Source: Akkermansia muciniphila (lineage in GTDB: Bacteria; Verrucomicrobiota; Verrucomicrobiia; Verrucomicrobiales; Akkermansiaceae). From it: a stretch of 64,000 nt of DNA. The notes under the pieces were generated by a model. That model was not told the origin of the DNA and searched no databases. It worked only from the letters and a program-made list of their open reading frames with translations. Positions 37,119-45,990 of the stretch are shown piece by piece (positions within the stretch are counted from its first letter, which is position 1; each line of letters starts with the position of its first letter). The position numbers were made by a program, and so were the translations under genes. Where the stretch lies: the NCBI RefSeq assembly GCF_900184965.1, contig NZ_FXYA01000214.1, forward strand, positions 124,001 through 188,000. Reading direction: 5' to 3'.

Positions 37119-40100
37119 ATGCCATCTACCGAACAACTTCGCAGCCGCCTTTTGAAAAAGCTTTCCGAGCTGTTTCAGCTCGACCAGCCGGACCTCGATT
37201 TCGGCTTTTACCGCATCATGCATGCCAAGGCGCAGGAAGTTCAGGAATTCATCGCCACTGACCTGCTGAAAATCGTGGCAGATGCCTTCGGTGATGTGGA
37301 CGAGGCCCGCAAGGCCGAGCTACAGGCCGCCTATGAGAAGACCATTCAGACCGCCAAGGATTTTGGCGCTCCCAATCCGGAAGAGACCGAGCCAGTCAAA
37401 AAGGCCAAAGACGCTCTGGAAGCTGTCAAGGATATGGCCAGCGCCGAGGCCGATGTGTATGACCACCTGTATCGCTTCTTTGAGCGCTACTACGACGATG
37501 GCGACTTTATCTCCCGCCGCTATTACACCCGGGAGACATCCGGCAAGGCTGCTCCCTTTGCCGTGCCGTACAACGGTGAGGAAGTAAAACTGCACTGGGC
37601 CAATGCCGACCAGTATTACATCAAGAGCACCGAGTATTTTTCCAACTTCACCTTCGATTTGCGGCAGGCGCAAGAGATCCGCGCTCTGCGACAGCAAAAT
37701 CAGATCGGTATCATGCTCGGTGCCGAGGACGGTTCCCCGATTAAAGTCCACTTTCGCGTCGTTGAAGCCACCGAGGGCGAGCATGGCAACGTCAAGGCTT
37801 CCGAGGCCAACAAGCGTTTCTTCATTCTGCATGCCGAAAATCCCGTCGCCTTGACCGAAACCGGCGAGCTGGTCGTCAATTTTGAATACCGGCCCGACCC
37901 GGAAAAAACCGGACAAGAAAACACCTGGCGGGACAAGCGCAACGCCGAGGCGGTGAAGACCATACTGGAGCGTCTCCAAGCCATGGCTACTGCTGGTGGC
38001 GAACACGAAAAACAGGTCGCAGAATATTTGCGTCTGTGCAAAGTCCCCGCTCCGACCGACAGCAACAAGGAGCGCCCCGTGCTGGCCAAGTACGTGAACC
38101 AGTACACCGCCCGCAACACCATGGACTATTTTATCCATAAAGACTTGGGCGGCTTTCTGCGACGGGAGTTGGACTTCTACATTAAGAACGAGGTCATGCG
38201 CCTCGATGACATTGAAAACGCCGAAGCTCCGGCGGTCGAAAGCTATCTGGCCAAGATCAAGGTGCTGCGCAAAATCGCGGACAAACTGATCGACTTTCTG
38301 GGCCAGCTTGAGGGTTTTCAGAAAAAGCTCTGGCTCAAGAAGAAGTTCATTATTGAAACCAACTACTGCATCACCCTCGACCGGGTTCCCGAGGAACTCT
38401 TCGCGGAAGTGGCGGCCTGTGATGCGCAGTGTGAAGAGTGGATCAAGCTGTTTGCCATCGACGAGATCCAGGCCGATCTGCACAGCCCAGGGTTCTCACG
38501 GCCTTTGACGGTCGAGTTCCTCAAGGCCAACAACAAGCTGGTGCTGGATACCCGCTTTTTCAATGACAGCTTCAAGGCCCGTCTGGTGGCGTCCATTGAG
38601 AACTTCGATGAGCAGTGCGATGGCCTGCTGATAAATGGAGACAATTTTCAAGGAATGACTTTAATTCTCGAACGATACGCAAAGCAGATTCGCCTTACTT
38701 ACATCGACCCACCATATAACACGGGTGGTGACGATTTCATGTATAAAGATGCCTACCAACACTCTTCTTGGCTTTCGTTTATCCAGAGCAGAGTTTGCGC
38801 ATCAATACCCCTACTTGCCAAAACATATAACTATATATCAAGTATAGATGATGAAGAGGCAGCTAAACTGAGGCTTCTTTTTGAGGAAATTCTGTCACAT
38901 GATAATTTTGTTGCCGATGTTGCGTATGAACGATCAGGAAGTTCTGGACTGGGTCAAGGTGGGAAGATTGTTAATACAAAGGAGCATATCCTAGTTTACA
39001 GCTCAGACAAGTCTGCTATGAACGATGTACAATATGAGCGAGAAATAGAGTTTGAGACACTGAAACGCTATAACAAAATACTCAGCAATGCTGGCGATCG
39101 TGAGCTTGTGGAGTCTTTTGTGGCACCATCAACCGGGGAAGATGTCAAGATATATCGTCACGAGAACTTCCAGATAGATACAATATCACTTCGCAATTTC
39201 GTTGAGCGCAAGGACGAGATTAATCGAGAGTATATCTCTAATTTTAGGAATGTTTTTAGATTAACTAGTGTTCAGAAGGAAAACGAGTTTCAAAATAGAA
39301 TATTATCATTATGCAAAATTGGACTTTATTCAGCGGACTATCTTGTATCAAGAGGACGTTTTGCTGGGAAAAACATTACGCTCTACTATTTTAATGGTCA
39401 GATATTTGTTTGGCTACGTGATAGTGCAAAGCTTGATGGGAATACAATACTCAAAGAAAACAAAATTACTGACCATTGGTCACATGGAGAAATTCCAAAA
39501 GCAGACTTAGCAAACGAAGGTGGAGTAACTCTCTCAAGAGGGAAAAAACCTGAACAGCTGATGAAGCGCCTCATCGAGTGGTGTTCAAACGAACGAGATA
39601 TTATCTTGGATTACTTTGCAGGGTCAGGCTCTACTGCAGCTGTTGCAATGAAACTTAGAAGAAAATTCATTGCCATCGACGCAGAGAAATACTTCGACGA
39701 CAAAAGTATTCTTCGAATCAAAAATGTTTTTGGTGGAGATAAATCAGGGATTTCCAAGCAAACTGAATGGAAAGGTGGAGGGCTTTGTAAATACCTCCGT
39801 CTAGAATCCTACGAGGACACACTCAACAACCTGCGCTTCGACCATAATTCCCAGCGTAAAAAGGCGGTGGCGACCAATCCTGCGCTCAAGGAAGACTACA
39901 TGCTCCGTTACCTGCTGGATGTGGAGACACGGGGTAGTCAGTCGTTGCTCAATATAGACGCCTTTGCCGATCCTTGCCGCTACACCCTGGATGTCAAGAA
40001 GCCGGGAACGGACGAGTACGCCACCCGTGCGGTCGATCTGATCGAGACCTTCAACTATCTGATCGGCCTGCGTGTGCTGCACATCTCTGTGCCACAGACC

Positions 40101-40502
40101 TTCCAAGCGACCTTCAAGCGCATTACGGACCCGGAATTACCCGAAGACCAGAACACCAAGCTGGTGGTGGATGGCCGCATCCGTCTGGACGAAAACGGCC
40201 CATGGTGGTTCCGCAAGGTCGAGGGCTGGGTACCTAAGGACCCGACCAATCCCAACAATGGCCAGCAGGAAAAGGTTTTAGTTGTCTGGCGCAAGCTCAC
40301 CGACGACATCGAGCAGGACAACCTGATGCTGGATGAATGGTTCCAGAAGAATCGCATCAGCACCCGCGATTTCGAGTTCGACACCATCTACGTCAACGGC
40401 AGCAACAATTTGCCCAATCTGAAGCTGGATGACGAGAACTGGAAGGTCCGCCTCATCGAAGAAGAGTTTATGAAACGCATGTGGGATGGCGAGAACGCAT
40501 AA
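37119..40502 (+). CDS. Type III-like DNA methyltransferase (Mod-like) with long N-terminal extension
   Basis: 1127 residues. Motif IV is DPPY at 530-533 in LTYIDPPYNTGGDDF, and motif I is FAGSG at 833-837 in ILDYFAGSGSTAAVAMKL. The order IV before I marks a beta-class N6-adenine or N4-cytosine methylase as in type III Mod subunits. The region between is the expected target-recognition domain. The first roughly 500 residues are alpha-helical, charged and not found in classical Mod proteins (about 650 residues). The last 230 residues after motif I form a further domain. The ATG at 37119 has an AGGAG ribosome binding site. DNA from about 38640 to 39810 is strikingly AT-rich (27% GC in 39241-39300) against 60% in the 5' part, pointing to a mosaic gene. 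Confidence 0.87.
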   Translation: MPSTEQLRSRLLKKLSELFQLDQPDLDFGFYRIMHAKAQEVQEFIATDLLKIVADAFGDVDEARKAELQAAYEKTIQTAKDFGAPNPEETEPVKKAKDALEAVKDMASAEADVYDHLYRFFERYYDDGDFISRRYYTRETSGKAAPFAVPYNGEEVKLHWANADQYYIKSTEYFSNFTFDLRQAQEIRALRQQNQIGIMLGAEDGSPIKVHFRVVEATEGEHGNVKASEANKRFFILHAENPVALTETGELVVNFEYRPDPEKTGQENTWRDKRNAEAVKTILERLQAMATAGGEHEKQVAEYLRLCKVPAPTDSNKERPVLAKYVNQYTARNTMDYFIHKDLGGFLRRELDFYIKNEVMRLDDIENAEAPAVESYLAKIKVLRKIADKLIDFLGQLEGFQKKLWLKKKFIIETNYCITLDRVPEELFAEVAACDAQCEEWIKLFAIDEIQADLHSPGFSRPLTVEFLKANNKLVLDTRFFNDSFKARLVASIENFDEQCDGLLINGDNFQGMTLILERYAKQIRLTYIDPPYNTGGDDFMYKDAYQHSSWLSFIQSRVCASIPLLAKTYNYISSIDDEEAAKLRLLFEEILSHDNFVADVAYERSGSSGLGQGGKIVNTKEHILVYSSDKSAMNDVQYEREIEFETLKRYNKILSNAGDRELVESFVAPSTGEDVKIYRHENFQIDTISLRNFVERKDEINREYISNFRNVFRLTSVQKENEFQNRILSLCKIGLYSADYLVSRGRFAGKNITLYYFNGQIFVWLRDSAKLDGNTILKENKITDHWSHGEIPKADLANEGGVTLSRGKKPEQLMKRLIEWCSNERDIILDYFAGSGSTAAVAMKLRRKFIAIDAEKYFDDKSILRIKNVFGGDKSGISKQTEWKGGGLCKYLRLESYEDTLNNLRFDHNSQRKKAVATNPALKEDYMLRYLLDVETRGSQSLLNIDAFADPCRYTLDVKKPGTDEYATRAVDLIETFNYLIGLRVLHISVPQTFQATFKRITDPELPEDQNTKLVVDGRIRLDENGPWWFRKVEGWVPKDPTNPNNGQQEKVLVVWRKLTDDIEQDNLMLDEWFQKNRISTRDFEFDTIYVNGSNNLPNLKLDDENWKVRLIEEEFMKRMWDGENA

Positions 40503-40514
40503 GAAGGCGATGTG

Positions 40515-43500
40515 ATGGCAAAGAAACGTTTACGCGGCCCCAAACCGCATAATTTTCGCAATAAGCTGCTGCTCAATCAGTGGCTGGTGAGCCTATTCGG
40601 CATCGATCCACTCACCGAACACAAAGTAAATGGAAAGGTGGTTCGTCCCTTTCACAAGCTGGCTGAACCCATCCGCGATCCGCGCCTGGAAGGGTTGGAC
40701 AAGGATAATCTGCATTTTTTCTACCACCATCTCGGCGATAGCCCGCTCTTCAGCTATGCCGATCCAACGGCTAATTTCCCGGACTTTCGCATCAGTCGGG
40801 ACATGCTCTTGACCTATGAGCAGAACATCGTCCGCCATACCCAAGCAATCAACGAAAAACGCCACCGCCCGATTGGGTGGAAATACTACCAATGGCTGAC
40901 ACTGATCTTTGTTGAAATCTACTTGGACCGCTTTTTTGGCAATCGTGAAGGGATGCTTGCCGATCTCAATGCATTCGTTGAACGTTTCAACCGCCACTGG
41001 GACGATTATGCCGATGTGCCGCTTTACAACGAGAATGACCTGAACAAGCTCTGCATGCAGAACGCCACCGGCAGCGGCAAGACGCTGCTGATGCACGTCA
41101 ACCTGCTGCAATACCGACACTATGCCACAAAGTATGGAAAGGATAAAGAACTCTCACGAGTTATCCTGCTGACGCCCAACGAGCGTCTCTCGGAGCAACA
41201 CATCACCGAGTTTCGCGAGAGCGATATTTCTGCAGGCAGCTACCTGCAATCCCGTGGCGGCCTGTTCGGCCTGGTCCAGGGCCTTGAGCGTGTAGATGTG
41301 CTGGAAATCACAAAACTGGCCGATCAGGAAGGCCCGAACACCATCGCCACGCGAAGCCTGGGCGATCAGAACCTGCTTCTGGTTGACGAGGGTCATCGCG
41401 GCATGAGCGGCAAAGAGGAAGGCGTTTGGTTCACACGACGTTCAGACCTTTGCGCCAAGGGGTTTACCTTCGAGTATTCGGCCACCTTCGAGCAGGCCGT
41501 TCAGGCATCAGGCAAGGCCGATTTTGAGAACAGCTACGCCAAGACGGTCGTTTTTGATTACTCCTACCGATGGTTCTATGAGGACGGTTTCGGCAAGGAT
41601 TACCAGATACTGAATCTGCCAGGGTCATTCGAAGAGACGCAGTCGATCTATATGACAGCCTGTCTTCTGAAGTTCTATCAGCAGCTCCGGATCTACGGGG
41701 AAAAGGCGAAGGATTTCGAGCCGTTCAATCTGGAAAAGCCGCTGTGGGTCTTTGTCGGTAGCACGGTTTCATCTGGCAAGATGAGCAAAGATGAACAGAT
41801 CGTAGCCACGGACGTAGCGCTCATCATCCAGTTTATAGCCGACTTCCTCGAGAATCGGAAGGAGGCTACGCGGCGCATACACGAGCTTCTCACCGGCAAA
41901 GGCCGGGATACCGGGCTGCTGGACAAGGATGGGAACGACATATTTGCCGGGGCCTTTACCTATCTGGCCCGGGCCATGAATGGTGGTGAAACCGTTGAAA
42001 CCATTTACCGAGATATTCTCGCAAGGCTGTTCAATCATGCCGCAGGCGGGCATTTGTCACTGGATCGAATCAAAGGCGAATCCGGCGAAGTGGCCTTGCG
42101 TGTGGGTACAAGCGACACGCCCTTCGGTCTGATCAACGTCGGTGATGCCAAGAGCCTGTGCGACCACGTGGCCGAAGTGGCGGCGCAAAACGGCACACGA
42201 CTTACCGTAGAAGATAGTAACTTCACGGAGGCAATGTTCGCTTCCGTGAAGAATTCCACGTCACCGGTCAATCTGCTTATCGGCTCGAAGAAATTCGTTG
42301 AAGGCTGGGACTGCTGGCGCGTCAGCACAATGGGCCTAATGCATGTCGGGCGCTCGGAAGGTTCGCAGATTATTCAGCTCTTTGGACGTGGTGTTCGCTT
42401 GAAGGGTTACGAGTGGAGCCTTAAACGTAGCGGCCATTCCCATGCTCCGCACCGGCCACCCTTCATCGAGGAATTGGAAACCCTCAACGTGTTCGGCATC
42501 GAAGCCGACTTCATGGAGAAGTTCCGCGAGTTCCTTAAAGAAGAAGGCCTACCCGGCAACGAGCGCCGTAAGATCATTACCATCCCGCTGAATGTCACCT
42601 ATGACTTCGGCAAGAAGCTTAAAATCCTCCGCCCTAAGCGGAAGGCCTCTGACGGCAAGGAATACGACTTCAAAAAAGATGCAGCGGTGCTCTCTGTCGG
42701 GGATATCCCGGACTACATGACGCACAACACGGTAGTTGCGGACTGGTATCCGCGCATTCAGACTATGCAGTCACGCGGTACATCTCAGACAACCCAAAAG
42801 GATAGAGTGTCGTTGCGTGAACAACATTTGGCTCTACTGGACTATGACACACTCTTTTTCGAACTGGAGCGCTTCAAACGCGAACGGAGCTGGTACAACT
42901 TCAACATCACCAAGGAGGGTATTCAACATTTACTGGTCACCCCGAACTGGTACACCCTCTACCTGCCCGAAACCCGCTTGAACCCGACAACCTTTGATGG
43001 CGTGCTCTTGCTGCAGCAGGTGGCGTTAGAGCTTTTAAAACGCTACTGCGATCACTACTACAACTATTGCAAACGTGAATACATTGAGCCACGTCTGGAG
43101 CTACGCGACCTAACGCCGGATGATGACAACATCCCGCAGGAGGAATTCTACCAGCTCATCGTGGATGGTGATGAAGAACAGGTCATTCAGGGGATTCAGC
43201 AGATCAAAAAGGATCTGGAGCAGAAGAAGGATGATCTGCTGAAGGTTGGTGATCTGAACGCCTGCAATTTCGGCAAGCACCTGTTTCAGCCGCTTTTTCA
43301 CGTCCGGCGCGGTGGAAAAATCACCATCCTGCCTGTCGTCCTCAACGAGAGCGAATATCAATTTATCACCGATCTCAAAACATGGTGTGACGACAACAAA
43401 GCTGCTTTGGGAAAGGAGGGAGGGGAGATCTTTTTGCTCAGGAACATGAGCCGGGGCAAGGGTGTGGGATTCTTTGAAGCGGGAGGCTTCCATCCAGACT

Positions 43501-43805
43501 TCATTCTGTGGATGCTTATTGGCGAAAAACAGTACATCACTTTCATCGAACCGCACGGTCTTTTGCACGAAGGCCCCGCCAGCGAAAAGATTCTGTTTCA
43601 CAAGCGGATCAAGGATGTTGAGCAACGGTTGAAGGACCCGACCGTGATCCTCAACAGTTTCATCCTCTCTTGGACGCAATATCCGCAACTGAAATGGGAC
43701 AGCACGCAGGACGAGCTCGAGGATATGCACGTGTTGTTCATGACCAATGATCGGGAAAGATATATCGACAAGTTATTTGCTCGGCTGAGGGGGATGGTAA
43801 AATGA
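40515..43805 (+). CDS. Type III Res-like DEAD/DEAH helicase with C-terminal nuclease-like domain
   Basis: 1096 residues. Walker A is GSGKT at 186-190, Walker B is DEGH at 291-294 (a variant of DEAH), motif III is FEYSATF, and motif VI lies in IIQLFGRGVRLKG, as in type III Res proteins. Near the C-terminus HPDFILW (Asp995) and ITFIEPHGL (Glu1012, His1014) match the spacing of a PD-(D/E)xK nuclease, but His stands where Lys is usual. It starts 12 bp after the methyltransferase stop; the ATG at 40515 is preferred to a GTG at 40512. Together the two would modify and cleave DNA; the SNF2 gene is an additional component. Confidence 0.85.
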   Translation: MAKKRLRGPKPHNFRNKLLLNQWLVSLFGIDPLTEHKVNGKVVRPFHKLAEPIRDPRLEGLDKDNLHFFYHHLGDSPLFSYADPTANFPDFRISRDMLLTYEQNIVRHTQAINEKRHRPIGWKYYQWLTLIFVEIYLDRFFGNREGMLADLNAFVERFNRHWDDYADVPLYNENDLNKLCMQNATGSGKTLLMHVNLLQYRHYATKYGKDKELSRVILLTPNERLSEQHITEFRESDISAGSYLQSRGGLFGLVQGLERVDVLEITKLADQEGPNTIATRSLGDQNLLLVDEGHRGMSGKEEGVWFTRRSDLCAKGFTFEYSATFEQAVQASGKADFENSYAKTVVFDYSYRWFYEDGFGKDYQILNLPGSFEETQSIYMTACLLKFYQQLRIYGEKAKDFEPFNLEKPLWVFVGSTVSSGKMSKDEQIVATDVALIIQFIADFLENRKEATRRIHELLTGKGRDTGLLDKDGNDIFAGAFTYLARAMNGGETVETIYRDILARLFNHAAGGHLSLDRIKGESGEVALRVGTSDTPFGLINVGDAKSLCDHVAEVAAQNGTRLTVEDSNFTEAMFASVKNSTSPVNLLIGSKKFVEGWDCWRVSTMGLMHVGRSEGSQIIQLFGRGVRLKGYEWSLKRSGHSHAPHRPPFIEELETLNVFGIEADFMEKFREFLKEEGLPGNERRKIITIPLNVTYDFGKKLKILRPKRKASDGKEYDFKKDAAVLSVGDIPDYMTHNTVVADWYPRIQTMQSRGTSQTTQKDRVSLREQHLALLDYDTLFFELERFKRERSWYNFNITKEGIQHLLVTPNWYTLYLPETRLNPTTFDGVLLLQQVALELLKRYCDHYYNYCKREYIEPRLELRDLTPDDDNIPQEEFYQLIVDGDEEQVIQGIQQIKKDLEQKKDDLLKVGDLNACNFGKHLFQPLFHVRRGGKITILPVVLNESEYQFITDLKTWCDDNKAALGKEGGEIFLLRNMSRGKGVGFFEAGGFHPDFILWMLIGEKQYITFIEPHGLLHEGPASEKILFHKRIKDVEQRLKDPTVILNSFILSWTQYPQLKWDSTQDELEDMHVLFMTNDRERYIDKLFARLRGMVK

Positions 43806-43845
43806 GTAAAAAACATGAGGCCTCACGTTTATCGCATCGAGAACC

Positions 43846-44137
43846 TTGATGTCCAAGTTCCCGATGATAGCAAAAGCATTGAACTCCAGAAAAAATATCG
43901 AACCTTGGCTGGCGGCTGTTTTTCAGTGTGAGCACCTTACTCTCTTACTTGGTAGCGGTTTCACAAAAGCGGTTGCATATCAGTTCGGAACAAACGCAGA
44001 TGACATAGCTTGTAACTATGGAGGTTTCCCACTGAATGAAAAGCTGGAGGATGCCCGCTCAGTAGGCCACTGCGACCATGGGGTGTGTCGAGGCAAATAT
44101 TAAGGATCAGATCCGGACCGCCAACTCGTTGGCTTAA
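43846..44137 (+). pseudogene. Remnant of a SIR2-like gene downstream of the R-M operon
   Basis: The frame from 43846 reads IAKALNSRKNIEPWLAAVF and then CEHLTLLLGSGFTKAVAYQFG, which resembles the N-terminal nucleotide-binding loop of SIR2-type defence proteins. It then stops; the next homologous-looking piece, CVEANIKDQIRTANSLA, is in another frame, followed by a stop at 44135. A further piece, NITPADLADIIFYGIEDLF, occurs near 44240-44300. It probably belonged to the same defence operon and has decayed. Confidence 0.42.
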
Positions 44138-44560
44138 GTTTGGTAAATCCTCTATCCAAGTCCAGCTTGTTATACCGTTTTTCTTGCCCCATGTAGCGTA
44201 CAAGAGTCGTAAGTCGGCAAAGTTGGTGTCCCTTATGTGGTAAATATCACTCCTGCCGACCTAGCGGACATCATCTTTTATGGGATAGAAGACTTATTTT
44301 CAACTCACGCTACCTGCTTTTGAGAGGAAGCGAGAATGCATCGGAGTAGGGTACGAAGAGGATTGATCAACTCTTATATCTAACAGAAAAATGGCGGATG
44401 ACTGGAACCATGACCGAATTGATTAAATTTCATCCGTTCATTATTGCAAGACGAACACCTTTTTACGGAGTAATTCCGCCTTCTTTCTTCACCGATGAGG
44501 CAGAAATGTAGATGTGCTGACTAAAAAGGCGACACACCTCACGACAAGTTTCTGAATAAG
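44138..44560. other. Non-coding, decayed DNA inside the island
   Basis: No frame of useful length. Fragments near 44240-44300 may continue the SIR2-like remnant. A 33-codon frame at 44411-44512 (TELIKFHPFIIARRTPFYG and on) is of unknown origin. The DNA shows the lower GC of the island and no clear regulatory element. Confidence 0.4.
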
Positions 44561-44570
44561 AATGGTTCTG

Positions 44571-44790
44571 TTACCTCCAGAACCACCAGGAATACTCCCT
44601 CCTGTACTGGCACCACGAGCCATTACATCCCAGGTTGGGATGGAAACGTTCGGTGGTAATGCCTTCGTAGGCGATCTTGTACAGGTCGGCGACGTGCTGC
44701 TGGCGCTGTTCGTTGGCTGGTACGACTGGAGACAGATAATCCAAGTGGATAGCAGAGAAAGGCGAAGACTCCGGGGAGAGAGGTAGATCT
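44571..44790 (-). pseudogene. C-terminal fragment of a possible PD-(D/E)xK-type nuclease
   Basis: The minus-strand frame reads VVPANEQRQQHVADLYKIAY and then GITTERFHPNLGCNGSWCQY before it stops at 44571. A helix followed by F-x-P-N and a C-x-x-x-x-C pair resembles the end of RecB/Cas4-like nucleases with a C-terminal cysteine pair. No N-terminal part is present, so it is only a fragment. Confidence 0.3.
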
Positions 44791-44799
44791 ATTCCATCG

Positions 44800-45066
44800 T
44801 ATAGCCCCTTTAATGCTGCTGGAGTCATTTCCTTCTCCATTAAAGTCGGATGCACTAAGTTCCTGGAAATACCCTTCGATAGCGCGTGCTTCATGAGCAG
44901 ACCGTGATTGGCAAACGATGTAGTCGTCCTCCTTCCTGTCCACATTATGGTCCTGAAACAGGCGTTTTTCTGCATTGTTGGTTACTCCGATATAAACCCT
45001 GTTTCAGGTGATACCTTTATCTTCGAAGAAGGCGGTAATGCTTCGAATGATCTGTTGTCTTTCCAT
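44800..45066 (-). pseudogene. Broken GIY-YIG-like gene with an internal stop
   Basis: From an ATG at 45066 on the minus strand the frame reads MERQQIIRSITAFFEDKGIT, a TGA stop, then NRVYIGVTNNAEKRLFQDHN and YIVCQSRSAHEARAIEGYF. The VYIGVTNxxEKRLF segment and the following helix fit small GIY-YIG-type proteins, in which the stop position would be Trp (TGG to TGA). It is read as a nonsense pseudogene. Confidence 0.45.
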
Positions 45067-45563
45067 GATGCTCTTCAGCCGAAGCTTCTATTCGCACCAT
45101 CGCATCAGTTGCGTTAGATGATAGCACGTCGCTACAGGGAAGCTGTCGGTGACCTCAGGAACTCGATCCTTCACCGCCTTCCGCAATGAGTTTCCCGAGA
45201 ACGATTCGTTTCCCCGGGTCTGAGAACAGAACATCCCCGGCCGAGTACTTCCTTTCATGGCCGCAGAGCGTTTCATCCAGTCACCTCATCTGACAGGAAC
45301 GAGTACAGATAGATATAAAACAACATAATATATTGATATTATATCAATTATAAATAATTTTCACGATTTTCGTTTTACAAAGCGGTCAATTGGGCCGTCT
45401 ATTGTGTGATCCGTATGACAGAAATGCCTTGTGAAATAAGGGTAAAAACAACCTGAAAATGTACACACTTTGTACACAGATTGGGGCCGTTTGATGAAAT
45501 TTGCACGAACTTCCCCTGAAACAAGTAACCCTTTTCAAGTTATTTACTTAAAGGGGATTATTG
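45067..45563. other. Right end of the island, no intact gene
   Basis: On the minus strand 45160-45290 contains an in-frame stretch KRIVLGKLIAEGGEGSS that resembles the glycine-rich loop of a Ser/Thr-kinase-like protein and then stops, so it may be another fragment. From 45300 to 45360 the DNA is extremely AT-rich (ATATATTGATATTATATCAA). At 45461-45482 the overlapping GTACACACTTTG and GTACACAGATT are shared with the left end and may be integrase arm sites. Confidence 0.4.
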
Positions 45564-45621
45564 ATGGTGCGCCTGGCAGGACTCGAACCTGTACGCCTTT
45601 CGGCACCAGATCCTAAGTCTG
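45564..45621. repeat. Right attachment repeat within the intact tRNA-Leu
   Basis: The direct repeat partner of 31456-31513 (57 of 58 identical). It is the 3' part of the functional tRNA gene, supplied or kept by the inserted element so that the tRNA stayed intact. Confidence 0.92.
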
Positions 45622-45649
45622 GCGCGTCTACCAATTTCGCCACAGGCGC
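45565..45649 (-). tRNA. tRNA-Leu (anticodon UAG)
   Basis: An 85-nt minus-strand gene. The acceptor stem is GCGCCTG / CAGGCGC, with discriminator A and an encoded CCA. The anticodon stem CCAGA/TCTGG holds the loop CTTAGGA (anticodon TAG), there is a long variable arm (TGCCGAAAGGCGT), and the T loop is GTTCGAGTC. It is the integration target of the island. Confidence 0.95.
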
Positions 45650-45990
45650 GACGAACGGACGGACGCACTCTGCCATACCGGGCTCTGGCGTTCAAGATTA
45701 AACAGGAGTTTTTGCCTTTGACGCGCTTGCTGTAAGCGCCTGTGGTGAGAACCCATGGGGAAGTCGGCTGCCCTGTTGGGCGTCTTCTTTCTGGCGGCTG
45801 GAGAAAGGCAGGCTTTGTCTTAGGCTGGTGTTGCCCGTTGGTCATGGTTCCGGAGCGCATATTTCCCTTATGAGAAGTGCGAGGCTAATGCCAAAAAACG
45901 GCGCGTGAAATTAAGATGAAGGTTGTTGGGCCGGCTAAAAACAGTCCTGAACGGGAGGATGGAATATCCCGCATGTTTTCGCGGGCAGGC
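45650..45990. other. Intergenic region upstream of tRNA-Leu, no gene seen
   Basis: 341 bp between the tRNA 5' end and the end of a membrane protein gene on the same strand. No frame with protein-like composition was found. The tRNA promoter must lie in the part next to 45650, but no convincing -35/-10 pair was identified by eye. Confidence 0.4.

Larger units (their letters stand above)
31514..45563. mobile_element. Genomic island (about 14 kb) integrated in tRNA-Leu(UAG), carrying an R-M-like operon
   Basis: The island is bounded by the 58-bp tRNA-derived direct repeats. It contains an integrase next to the left repeat, a broken GNAT-like gene, the intact SNF2 / methyltransferase / Res operon, and decayed SIR2-like, GIY-YIG-like and nuclease-like fragments at the right end. 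Its base composition and codon use differ from the surrounding genome, with several AT-rich stretches. The integrase is inactivated, so the island appears fixed. Short shared sequences just inside the ends (TACACACTTTG at 31550 and 45462; AATCTGTGTAC at 31514 with its reverse complement at 45472) could be arm-type integrase sites. Confidence 0.88.

Noticed and set aside
34207-43805. Calling the operon DISARM
   Set aside because: drmA, drmB (DUF1998) and drmC (phospholipase D) are absent, and the methylase and nuclease-like helicase match the type III Mod/Res layout.
34207-43805. Calling the operon BREX
   Set aside because: No PglZ phosphatase or BrxC/PglY-type ATPase is present, and the methylase motif order is that of type III Mod.
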